A DNA stretch of 61,051 nt, from assembly GCA_011392765.1 (NCBI GenBank), contig WYCW01000007.1, positions 1 to 61,051 on the forward strand. The letters run 5' to 3'. The notes beneath the pieces were generated by a model that saw only the letters and a list, made by a program, of their open reading frames with translations, was not told the DNA's origin and ran no database searches. This document shows positions 9,034-16,770 of this stretch, in pieces (the first letter of the stretch is position 1; the number at the start of each line of letters is the position of its first letter). Origin of the DNA: Candidatus Thiosymbion ectosymbiont of Catanema sp. Cochon2018 (GTDB taxonomy: Bacteria > Pseudomonadota > Gammaproteobacteria > Chromatiales > Chromatiaceae). A program made the position numbers and the translations under genes.

Positions 9034-9727
9034 CCGGACGGGACTGGGGCGGCAAAGGCCCCCTAAGTTCGTTCAAGCAATACAACACCGCCCGCACTGG
9101 CGCACGTCCCGTTTTTAAGCGATAAAGTTCCGCGTATACCTGCATCTGGAACATATAACGCTGGTAGTCGGGATCATTCACCGATGGCTTGTAGACCCCC
9201 TTGTAATCCCAGATTTCGACGAGGGGCTGCTCGGTAGTGGATCCGGTTGCCGTCGCGAGCACGTCCACGTTTCCGTGCAGAATAAACGTCTGCTGGTCAG
9301 CTTGAAGGCGGCACTCCGTGTCGATCACGCGCGGATAGAGGGCTGGACCTTCGAGTGTATTGAACCGCTTGAGGATGGTCAGAGCTTGGTCCCGCACGTT
9401 CTGCACTGCCCTAATGCGTCGTGCCCGCAACGCGTTTTCCACTTCGAGGAAGTATCCCTCGATGTCTTGATCCGTGGGCATGGTATCGGGTTGCATCGGC
9501 CCGAGTTGGCCACGGTAGTGTGCGTGGGCACGATCAAGGACCTGGTGGATAACGGTGCCGTAAAACAGCTGTACCACCAACGCAGGTTCGTATTTGCGAG
9601 CTGCGAACGCTCCATACTGAAGCGAGCAACGCTGGTAGGCCAGAATATCCGCTGTCACACTGTATCGTCGTTTCACCGGCGCTGGCGTTGCCGCGTCGAT
9701 TACCAGACCTTGATAGTTCTGCCACAT
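8822..9727 (-). CDS. Cas4/AddB-like PD-(D/E)XK nuclease with a cysteine cluster
   Basis: A 301-residue RecB-family nuclease, third gene of the operon. The catalytic set is visible: His61 (GTVIHQVLDRAH), Asp155 (HGNVDVLA), Asp174 and Lys176 (EIWDYKG), then the QMQVYAELY helix. Cys34 (YQRCSLQYG) and C-terminal Cys280, Cys283 and Cys289 (CDACDLRWNC) are placed to hold a 4Fe-4S cluster as in Cas4 and AddB. Such enzymes cut or resect DNA ends. The start is 10 bp after the helicase stop, so the two are almost certainly co-translated. No cas1, cas2 or CRISPR array is present, which argues against a Cas4 role. Confidence 0.85.
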   Translation of the reverse strand: MWQNYQGLVIDAATPAPVKRRYSVTADILAYQRCSLQYGAFAARKYEPALVVQLFYGTVIHQVLDRAHAHYRGQLGPMQPDTMPTDQDIEGYFLEVENALRARRIRAVQNVRDQALTILKRFNTLEGPALYPRVIDTECRLQADQQTFILHGNVDVLATATGSTTEQPLVEIWDYKGVYKPSVNDPDYQRYMFQMQVYAELYRLKTGRAPVRAVLYCLNELRGPLPPQSRPVNALMEVQLDPAQVAAAMQSFQSTVQSIESSRTTRTWPNPATDPPQDTCDACDLRWNCQATAHSYPLIYP

Positions 9728-9737
9728 TCGCCAACCC

Positions 9738-11918
9738 CTAAAGCCGAGGTATAGTCTGTCGAATCCCTGGCCCTCCCAAACCTCCGAAGGCTGCGGTCTG
9801 CTGACCGTCCTTGCGCAGTTGTCCGTCGGTTGCGATCAAAATCAGGGCGTATCGCGCGCGGGAATAGGCCACGAACTGGAGCCGAACGGCATCATGCCAG
9901 GCAGCGTCCTCAGGACTGTGGACCACTACCGGCGGTGAAGTACGAAACGGACGCAGATCAGCTTCCAACGATTGTCCGCTGTCCACGCTCACAGAGTAAC
10001 CGAGGTTGCCAACGAATACGAAATCAAACTCAAGTCCTTTGGCTTGGTGGATGGTCATGATGGGAAAAAACCCAGTTGGGCACACTGTCTCCTCATCCAC
10101 GTCGTCATCCAAGCCTTGGCGTTCCATGTAGCCGCAAAGCCCATAAAAGAAACCACCGAGCCATGCCCCGTGTAGTTGGCCCGGAGTCTGAGGATCGCTC
10201 ATCAAGGACCGTTGGTACTGTGCTGAAAACGCTTCCATGAGTCGGGTCAGCTTGCTCAATCGAAGGTCGCGGCTGGGATTAGTTTGATAGGTAATAAAAG
10301 GCTCGTGCGCCAAAATGCGATACAAGATGGTCGGAAACGTAGGAGTGATCAGTTCGCCCACTTCCTTGCTCAGAATAGCCTGCGCCGATTTGGAAACATA
10401 GTTGGCAAGCGCCGGAGAATTAGTGCTGACGGCGACGTACCGATCGATCCAGTTTTGAACCATTTGTTGTACTGAAGGCGAAAGCACCTTATTTAAATAC
10501 ACGCAGCCTGGGTCGAGGATCGAAACGAGAGCACCTAGGAATTCCGTAACTTCGTCTTCTTCCAGAAACGATCTCGAACGCGGATTGTAGATTGGAACAC
10601 CAGCGGCATTTAACGCTTGCTCGTACGGCCCGGCGTAGTTTCGTGTCGTCTTAGTGCTCCTCAAAAGCAGAACGCATTGGCTGAAGTCCTGAATTATTCC
10701 GTTTGCCCGCAGACCGGTTACCAAGGTTGCAAGCGACCGGGCACATCGATCCACCGTTCCGGTACGAATCAGGCCCACAGATGGGTACGTCCCCATGATC
10801 CCGGACTGCGCTACAAGTGCCGGTTTGTCGGGGATCCTAACGTTTGGCGCGCTCATTTGATGATACGACGTTAGAAATGTATTGCAGAAATCAACGATAC
10901 CTGGATGGGAACGGTAGTTCTCTGACAGATAGAGCGTGGCTGTCGGTACGCCCCATCGCGTTTGGCACATGGCGTCGAATCCAACCATACATTCCACCGT
11001 GCCACCTCGGAATCGGTACAGAGCTTGATCGTCATCCCCAACCACGGTGAGGTTGTGTGGAGGCATTTGACAAAGGCGGAAGTAAATGTCTTCTTGCACG
11101 GGGTTGGTGTCTTGGTACTCATCGACCAGCACGTAGGTGATTGGGGATTTTGGGACGAGTCCAGTGACATCGCCGTTCAGAAATCCTGCCCCTTGCGCCG
11201 TGCCAAGGAAATCCAGGAAGAACCGCTGAAGACGGGCAAAATCGCACGAGTACGCCGCTCCCAGTTCCTGTTCGTAAAGCTGTACGACGGCACCGAAGGT
11301 TGCCCAGTCTCCTCCGGCTCCGATCAAGGAACTGACCGGGATCCGGTCTTCGACTATGCGGTCAAACAAAGTGCGCAGAGCGATGGCCCAATCCCATCGA
11401 TTGAGCTGTCGCTTGTTGCCAAAGAGATACGGAAAGAGGGTACGGATGGCGTCCTGGTGCTCCGCTGTTAACTTCGCAACCAACCGCCGATGGATCAAGA
11501 GTGCGCTCTCGATTTCGTCGAGGAGCCGCAGGTTATGGTAAGCGGTGTAGCGATACTCCTGCAAAATATCGTTGCAAAGTCCGTGAAGAGTTCCGATCCG
11601 GAGGTCCGACGGATCGATGGTGCCAAGTGTCGCGTGTTGGGACAAGAGGTGGAGAAATGCCCCACTCAGCCGATCCTCAAGGTTGCGGGCGGCCTTGTCA
11701 GTGAACGTTGTTACGATAATCGAGCCGGGAGGAACGCCATCGCAGCAGAGAAGCTTCAGACACCGAACAATGAGTACTTCCGTTTTGCCGGTTCCGGGGC
11801 CAGCGACGATTCGTAGCGGGCCACTTCCATACAGAATTGCCGCGCGCTGGTGGTTATTAAAGGGATAGCCGTTGCGTTGCTCGATGGAAGAAATCAGCGC
11901 ATTGGTGTCAATTACCAT
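9738..11918 (-). CDS. UvrD/Rep-family superfamily 1 DNA helicase
   Basis: A 726-residue SF1A helicase. In order: Q-motif FNNHQRAAI; Walker A AGPGTGKTEV; motif Ia VTTFTDKAARNLEDRL; motif II LVDEYQDTNPVQ; motif III VVGDDDQALYRFRGG; motif IV LSENYRSHPGIVDF; motif V TIHQAKGLEFDFVF; motif VI VAYSRARYALILIA. It should unwind DNA 3' to 5'. I chose the ATG at 11918, which follows GAGGGCC and lies 10 bp after the stop of the upstream transglycosylase gene. A longer reading would overlap that gene. Its neighbours suggest it feeds DNA to the downstream nuclease. Confidence 0.88.
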   Translation of the reverse strand: MVIDTNALISSIEQRNGYPFNNHQRAAILYGSGPLRIVAGPGTGKTEVLIVRCLKLLCCDGVPPGSIIVTTFTDKAARNLEDRLSGAFLHLLSQHATLGTIDPSDLRIGTLHGLCNDILQEYRYTAYHNLRLLDEIESALLIHRRLVAKLTAEHQDAIRTLFPYLFGNKRQLNRWDWAIALRTLFDRIVEDRIPVSSLIGAGGDWATFGAVVQLYEQELGAAYSCDFARLQRFFLDFLGTAQGAGFLNGDVTGLVPKSPITYVLVDEYQDTNPVQEDIYFRLCQMPPHNLTVVGDDDQALYRFRGGTVECMVGFDAMCQTRWGVPTATLYLSENYRSHPGIVDFCNTFLTSYHQMSAPNVRIPDKPALVAQSGIMGTYPSVGLIRTGTVDRCARSLATLVTGLRANGIIQDFSQCVLLLRSTKTTRNYAGPYEQALNAAGVPIYNPRSRSFLEEDEVTEFLGALVSILDPGCVYLNKVLSPSVQQMVQNWIDRYVAVSTNSPALANYVSKSAQAILSKEVGELITPTFPTILYRILAHEPFITYQTNPSRDLRLSKLTRLMEAFSAQYQRSLMSDPQTPGQLHGAWLGGFFYGLCGYMERQGLDDDVDEETVCPTGFFPIMTIHQAKGLEFDFVFVGNLGYSVSVDSGQSLEADLRPFRTSPPVVVHSPEDAAWHDAVRLQFVAYSRARYALILIATDGQLRKDGQQTAAFGGLGGPGIRQTIPRL

Positions 11919-11928
11919 TTCGCGGCCC

Positions 11929-13647
11929 TCATTCCTGCAAACACGATGATTGCGAAACGCTTCGGAAAAGCTGCAAGGTGTTGTGGGCACCGCGGCGTTT
12001 GTTACGGTTGCTGCCACGGAAGATCACAACGTCGATGCCGGTCTTCGTGCAGATCGGGCACCTGCATGCTTTCCACGGTTTGACCCGTAATGTACGTTCG
12101 TAACCGGCACGCAGGATGTCGCTTTCTTCACTGCTGCGCGCCAACTTCCCGTCGTAGTCGAGCACGGCGGATAGGGTTGCCTGGTAGCTCAGTCGTCCCC
12201 GGTCATACTCATGCAGCGCTGACAGGGCCTTTGTTTCGAGTACTTCGAGTAGTTCGAGATCGGCACCGGCCTTGAGAAGTCGATTCCGCGTTCTCCCGTC
12301 GGATGTCATGGGCACGCGAATCGCCGCGTACCAATTGCCGTCCTCTCCGAGATAATTCTGGTCGGAGCGCAGCCAAGCCTTCCGAAAATAGCTGGCACTG
12401 TCAAAACTCGTGATCCCGAGTTGGCGAAAAAGGTGCTGGAGCTTGGGCCTGAAAATACCGAAGAGATGGACCTCCGGGTGACGCTTCAGACTCTTCAGCG
12501 CTTCCATCGTCGTCGTAACGATTGCTTGGACCACCGAATCGGGTAACGGAACCAAACCGCCCAGCGCGATCCGCTGATAGCCCATCTCCGCATAGGCGCA
12601 GGCGTTGTGCGCATATTGCTCAGGCGACAAGCCTTGAACCGTGCCAACCGGGACAAATCCGGCTCGACGACGTTTTACTTCCCGAAAAAAGGCGTCAGCA
12701 TTATCGACCGTCAGTGCCACGCGCGCTCTGCGCTCGCTTGGAGACAAATCGCATTTGGTGCCATCGACAATGATTTGCGGTATGGGAATGTGGTCGATGC
12801 TGGCCCCATAGTCGAAATTGTAGAGATCGTAAAGGCTGACCACGTAATCGATCGAAAAGGGTGGTTTGTCCTCGTTCACATAGGAAAATGCACCACAATC
12901 GCCGAAGAGTCCCTGGGTGTAATCGAGTCCATAGTGTTGGCGAAGATTGAATGGTCGCAAGGTGCGCGAATCGAGACCACCGACATATTTGAGTGGTCCT
13001 TTCGAATCCCGTTTCTGGGCAAGACTGACGAGTATTCCATCGGCGATCTTGTCGGGGTGCATCAGGTGCGCGCAGTGCAGCTCTCGTCGTTCCCTTTTGG
13101 GAGCTGAGAACGTATCGGTCATGAAGTCGAAGTCGGGATCCAACAGGTCATCCCAGTCGGGAAGAAAATACGAAAGTCGGTCGGATGGACTTGGGTGTGC
13201 ACTAAGTCTGCGCGCCGAGTCGAAGGCCCGCATATAGGCTCCAAGTTTCTGACGCTTTACACCGATTTCTCCTTCAAAGACTTCCGCACGACCCGAGTCG
13301 TTGAGACGGTCCATCGGAAGCGCAGCGAGATAGTCTTTGCCGAGGCAGAGGCGGATGTGATCGTAATCCCCCAGCCACCGATCGATTTGCCTACCTAAGG
13401 ATGGAGCGAGCTCGACCGCCCGTGCGTGATCCATCCTGCGGTCATATGATTCGATTTCAGTCAGCGCCCCGATGAATCCGAATTCTGCCGAAAGTACGGC
13501 GACGTCGAGCGTGGTCGGCCATATCCGTTCGCGTAAATGCGATCGGAAACCCTGGTAGAGCGGCCCGTCATACCGGCAAATTGCCGGAGTTGCGCCCTCG
13601 GTTTGCGTTTTTCTTCTGGAACAGCCCAGCACCAGGAGTTCAGTCAC
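11929..13647 (-). CDS. DpdA-like tRNA-guanine transglycosylase with N-terminal DUF6884/YaaA-like domain
   Basis: A 572-residue two-domain protein, first gene of the operon. Residues 1-110 resemble DUF6884 (LVLGCSRRKT, VAVLSAEFGFI, YDRRM). Residues ~190-560 carry the TGT barrel signatures: GDCGAFSYV (Asp250), VGTVQGLSPEQ (substrate loop), ALGGLVPLP, FGIFRP, GITSFDSAS (Asp416, the nucleophile position) and the zinc site Cys528-Cys530-Cys533-His555. The sequence style is that of DpdA enzymes, which exchange guanine for 7-deazaguanine in DNA, rather than of tRNA Tgt. The start is GTG. preQ0 would have to come from a pathway outside the window. The substrate (DNA or RNA) is inference. Confidence 0.82.
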   Translation of the reverse strand: MTELLVLGCSRRKTQTEGATPAICRYDGPLYQGFRSHLRERIWPTTLDVAVLSAEFGFIGALTEIESYDRRMDHARAVELAPSLGRQIDRWLGDYDHIRLCLGKDYLAALPMDRLNDSGRAEVFEGEIGVKRQKLGAYMRAFDSARRLSAHPSPSDRLSYFLPDWDDLLDPDFDFMTDTFSAPKRERRELHCAHLMHPDKIADGILVSLAQKRDSKGPLKYVGGLDSRTLRPFNLRQHYGLDYTQGLFGDCGAFSYVNEDKPPFSIDYVVSLYDLYNFDYGASIDHIPIPQIIVDGTKCDLSPSERRARVALTVDNADAFFREVKRRRAGFVPVGTVQGLSPEQYAHNACAYAEMGYQRIALGGLVPLPDSVVQAIVTTTMEALKSLKRHPEVHLFGIFRPKLQHLFRQLGITSFDSASYFRKAWLRSDQNYLGEDGNWYAAIRVPMTSDGRTRNRLLKAGADLELLEVLETKALSALHEYDRGRLSYQATLSAVLDYDGKLARSSEESDILRAGYERTLRVKPWKACRCPICTKTGIDVVIFRGSNRNKRRGAHNTLQLFRSVSQSSCLQE

Positions 13648-13922
13648 TTGCTGTAATTAGGTTCCATGTCAGAGATTTTGACCAACGGCTTCGATTGGGA
13701 TTTAGATCCTGCGCTTTAATGCAAGAGTTATCCCCACCGCTTTTTAGAAATATCGTGACAGACGGGAAAGAAGAATACCACTTCAAGGCGGTCGAGTGCG
13801 TGACCCAAACACGGACGAGGGATCGGGAAAACTACCTGCAAGCTCACCGAACGACACCTGGATGATCTCAAGACCGTCCTGACCGAAGATGCAGATCACG
13901 AAGGAATCGAAGAGTCCCCATC
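13648..13922 (+). pseudogene. Gap with a short 3' gene remnant before fic
   Basis: Only 275 bp separate the divergent transglycosylase and Fic genes. Plus-strand sequence at about 13836-13925 reads KLTERHLDDLKTVLTEDA ... and ends in a TGA that overlaps the fic ATG (ATGA), the spacing of a normal operon. Upstream the frame is broken. I read it as the surviving 3' end of a lost gene that once preceded fic. The family is not identifiable. Any promoters for both directions must lie here. Confidence 0.3.
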
Positions 13923-14981
13923 ATGACCAGCCTCCGCCTGTTCGCCTCGGCCACCGTACCTGTTCACCCATCCGCAGCTTGGTATCTCGCCGACCTGGGC
14001 GAATTTCGGGGCATGCAGACCCTGTACACCCGCCAGTCGCCCTGGCGATTGGAGGCATTGCGGGCACACGCCCTGATCGAGAGTGCAGTCTCGTCCAACC
14101 GCATCGAAGGGGTGTCGGTGGCGCCGGAGCGGCTACGCGAGCTCTGGGCGGCACCTAGGCCCTTATTCCGTGACCGGGACGAGGAAGAGGTCCGTGGCTA
14201 TCGCGATGCCTTGACCTGGATTCACGAGGAGGCGGAGGGGATTCCGCTGGATGAGGTCACGGTCAAGCGCCTGCATGCAATGGCCCGCGGAGAAATCTGG
14301 GATGCCGGGTGCTACAAGGAGAAGGACGCCGACATCATCGAGCGCTATCCAGACGGGCGTGAGCGGGTCCGTTTCCGGGCGGTTCCGGCCGCAGAGACCC
14401 CCGAGCACATGGTGCTGCTCCTGGCTGATTGGCAGCTCTGTCTCGACGAGGCCTGGGTGCATCCCTTGATCGCGCTGGCTGCTTTCAACCTGGATTTTCT
14501 GTGCATCCATCCCTTCCGCGACGGCAACGGACGGGTGTCGCGCCTGCTATGGTTGTTGCAGAGCTACCGGCTTGGGTATGACGTGGGCCGCTTCGTGAGC
14601 CTGGAGCGGTTGGTCGAGCAGAACAAGGAACGCTATTACGAGACCCTGGAGCAGAGCTCCCAGGGTTGGCACAAGGGCGAAAACGATCCCTGGCCCTACA
14701 TAAACTTCGTGCTGTCGATTATGAAGGCGGCCTATCGGGAATTCGCCGAACGGGTGGGAGAAATCAGGGAGCCGCGGGGAGCCAAGCGCGAGCAGGTGCT
14801 CAGGGGAATCGAGCAACTGGCGGCCAGGGTAACCGGCAGCTTTACATTGAAGGAGCTGGAGCACGCCTGTCCCGGTGTCAGCCGGGATATGGTGCGGCGA
14901 GTGCTGCGGGAACAGCAATCGGCAGGACTCGTGGAGTGCCGAGGGCGAGGCCCTGGAGCCAGTTGGAAAAAGAGAGGGTAA
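13923..14981 (+). CDS. Fic-domain protein AMPylase with built-in inhibitory motif
   Basis: A 352-residue class II Fic enzyme that probably transfers AMP from ATP to a protein hydroxyl. The N-terminal inhibitory helix SSNRIEG (Ser58, Glu62, Gly63) fits [S/T]xxxE[G/N], so the enzyme should be held off until the helix is displaced. The catalytic motif HPFRDGNGRVSR has His196. The DUF4172-like N-terminus (TLYTRQSPWRLEALRAHALI) and a C-terminal winged helix (FTLKELEHACPGVSRDMVRR) complete the usual architecture. It lies divergent from the transglycosylase operon in a defence-type setting. The cellular target cannot be read from sequence. Confidence 0.88.
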   Translation: MTSLRLFASATVPVHPSAAWYLADLGEFRGMQTLYTRQSPWRLEALRAHALIESAVSSNRIEGVSVAPERLRELWAAPRPLFRDRDEEEVRGYRDALTWIHEEAEGIPLDEVTVKRLHAMARGEIWDAGCYKEKDADIIERYPDGRERVRFRAVPAAETPEHMVLLLADWQLCLDEAWVHPLIALAAFNLDFLCIHPFRDGNGRVSRLLWLLQSYRLGYDVGRFVSLERLVEQNKERYYETLEQSSQGWHKGENDPWPYINFVLSIMKAAYREFAERVGEIREPRGAKREQVLRGIEQLAARVTGSFTLKELEHACPGVSRDMVRRVLREQQSAGLVECRGRGPGASWKKRG

Positions 14982-15056
14982 TTACCCTTAAATGGGGGCA
15001 ATAGTAAGGGTAATGTTTCCGACAAGCTCCCAGCTTCATATCGCTGGATCTCCTCA

Positions 15057-15300
15057 CTAGGATTCCTTGAGGGACCCGAATCTTTACCAATGAGTCAAGT
15101 TTGTGCACGACACAAAAACTCACATCTCCTCATGCAGCACTTGGGGGTATTGCGCCCATTGTTTTTATCCGCAGATTACGCAGATTTTCGCAGATTATTT
15201 CTATTCTTAATCTGCGAAAATCTGCGTAATCTGCGGATAACAAGTTTGTTCGCTGCACAAAAAATTCACGCCTCGTCGGTCTGAGGCAGCGCCTCGCTAG
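15057..15300. repeat. Family A unit with ATCCGCAG-type core
   Basis: CTAG-bounded, with the same left and right ends as 7443-7686. The palindromic core is in the same arrangement, but its central spacer is inverted (ATTTCTATTCTTAAT instead of ATTAAGAATAGAAAT). Confidence 0.9.
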
Positions 15301-15503
15301 CCTTGCTGCGACGGAACGTGAACTTCATTCCGGAGACCACTCATGATTCAGGATCTTGCTCGGTTCCCAAGGGCAGATTTCCGGAGAATCGGAAAGGCCG
15401 GTCTCTTCGGCCGCCTGAAAAGTATAAGACTTCAGGACTCCAAGCCAGCACGTTTGAAATAACGAAGATTGTACGATCAAGTCCGTTGTTCGGGGTTATA
15501 ACT

Positions 15504-15656
15504 CAATGCCATTAAGTTAGTCGCTGGTTGCTTACCGGTGCGGAAGAGAAAACTACGAATCACGCGAATCTGCGCGAATCCGATTCGCGGGGATTCGCGC
15601 GATTCGTAGTTTTTCCTTCTTTTTTCCGACCGGTAACGCTTAACTTAATGGCATTG
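15504..15656. repeat. Family B element
   Basis: Complete copy: CAATGCCATTAAGTTA at the left, TAACTTAATGGCATTG at the right, central palindrome of CACGCGAATC words. It truncates the 3' part of the adjacent minus-strand Rpn gene. The flanking 10-mers are only similar, so its target duplication has decayed or was lost. Confidence 0.9.
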
Positions 15657-15800
15657 GGTAATATCCCTGATTTCTCCTTCATCCCTACGCAGCAGCTCAT
15701 TGAGAAAATCGATAAGGATGTCTTTATTCGATTCTGTGCCGAATAATTTCTTGAAACCAAAATCCGTGAAGGGAATGAGGTATTTATCTTTCACGCGCAT
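15655..15800 (-). pseudogene. Rpn/PD-(D/E)XK putative transposase, N-terminal fragment
   Basis: About 48 codons beginning MRVKDKYLIPFTDFGFKKLF and continuing DILIDFLNELLRRDEG. This is the N-terminus of the Rpn (recombination-promoting nuclease/putative transposase) family, normally about 280-300 residues. The frame runs into the end of the family B repeat and stops there, so the rest of the gene has been lost. A complete but divergent Rpn gene lies at 39598. Confidence 0.7.
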
Positions 15801-15860
15801 AGCTGGCTCCAGTTTATTGAGATCCGAGATCTGACAATCAAGGCAATCCACAAGCCGGTA

Positions 15861-16437
15861 TCAGCGATGACCATGTTTCCGCTCAAGAAAGGCCGCTAAC
15901 TCAGCCTTATAATTTCGTGAAAGATCTGTGTCATCCGTAGTCGCACAGGCTATGAAATCGGAGTCGAGCAGCTCTCTGATCGGGTTGGCTCGCGGTTCTG
16001 CAATGTCGTTACTTGTCGAAGAAGGTAGACACTCTCTGGCCTGTTGTGACTGGATGATAGCGCGCAAGCCGGATTCCAACAGTTCCCTGTCGGAGACTAA
16101 GAGGCTGTCTCAAAACTAACACATTGATTTTAAATCGGTAGGCTGGGTTGAGGAACGAAACCCAGCTTTGGGTATTGCTGGGTTTTGGCCGTCCCTGGCC
16201 GCAACCCAGCCTACGGCCTACAATCCCTTTTTAGACAGTCTCTAAGCCGGCGATGCGACGTCCTTCCTTTAACAGCTCTTCGTCCAGGTTTATGTGGTAT
16301 TGCATGGTTAGTTTGCGTTTTTCACTGATCTCATCAGGCAAAAAACTTTCGCCCTCGACCAACTCGTAGAGTTCGCGCTCCTGGTCATCATAGAATTCCG
16401 TGATCAGGGGAGGAGGTAGGTTGTTCTGATCTTTCAT
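15861..16437 (-). pseudogene. vapB-like antitoxin gene split by a 143-bp MITE, with a vapC stub
   Basis: The antitoxin begins MQYHINLDEELLKEGRRIAG (ATG 16305), continues after the insertion as LVSDRELLESGLRAIIQ, and ends DLSRNYKAELAAFLERKHG. A vapC start (MVIADTGLWIALIV) overlaps its 3' end at about 15872, but only about 14 codons remain. Removing 16100-16242 plus one TA restores the antitoxin frame exactly. In frame upstream, 16306-16437 (MKDQNNLPPPLITEFYDD) looks like the N-terminus of a different antitoxin, so the locus is also chimeric. Confidence 0.7.
16100..16242. mobile_element. Family D MITE (143 bp) inside vapB
   Basis: The ends are AGAGGCTGTCTCAAAAC and, inverted, TTTTTAGACAGTCTC. 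It is flanked by TA at 16098 and 16243, the duplication typical of IS630/Tc1-type elements. The interior is a palindrome around GTAGGCTGGGTTGAGGAACG, different from the interior of the other two 143-bp copies. Confidence 0.85.
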
Positions 16438-16577
16438 GGCTTTTCAGTTATATCCACGCACAATATTCTCTGGCCGGGATATCGCTCTAATAACCAACTG
16501 ATCTACAAGGAATCTGCCAAACAATGAGATCCGGAAAGAATCAGCAAGTTACCCCAAATGTGACAAAGTAGAATGTA

Positions 16578-16720
16578 AGAGGCTGTCTAAAAACTAACGC
16601 CTTGATTTGAAAATGAAAAATTCTTCGTGTCTTCGTGGCTTTGTGTGAGAAATGAAGAACATCACACAAAGACACAAAGCCACAAGGGGGTACTAAGAGA
16701 CTGTCTTTTTAGACAGGCTC
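16578..16720. mobile_element. Family D MITE (143 bp)
   Basis: AGAGGCTGTCTAAAAAC at the left and TTTTTAGACAGGCTC at the right, with TA on both sides (16576, 16721). The interior is a hairpin of TTCGTGTCTTCGTGGCTTTG words against ACACAAAGACACAAAGCC. The copy at 23342-23484 is its reverse complement. Confidence 0.88.
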
Positions 16721-16770
16721 TAAGAGTGCGGCAGGGACACGGAGATCATCGCCGAACCCTTGTCAAGCAA

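Noticed and set aside
8822-9727. Cas4 of a CRISPR-Cas locus
   Set aside because: No cas1, cas2, effector genes or repeat-spacer array are present; the partners are a helicase and a transglycosylase.
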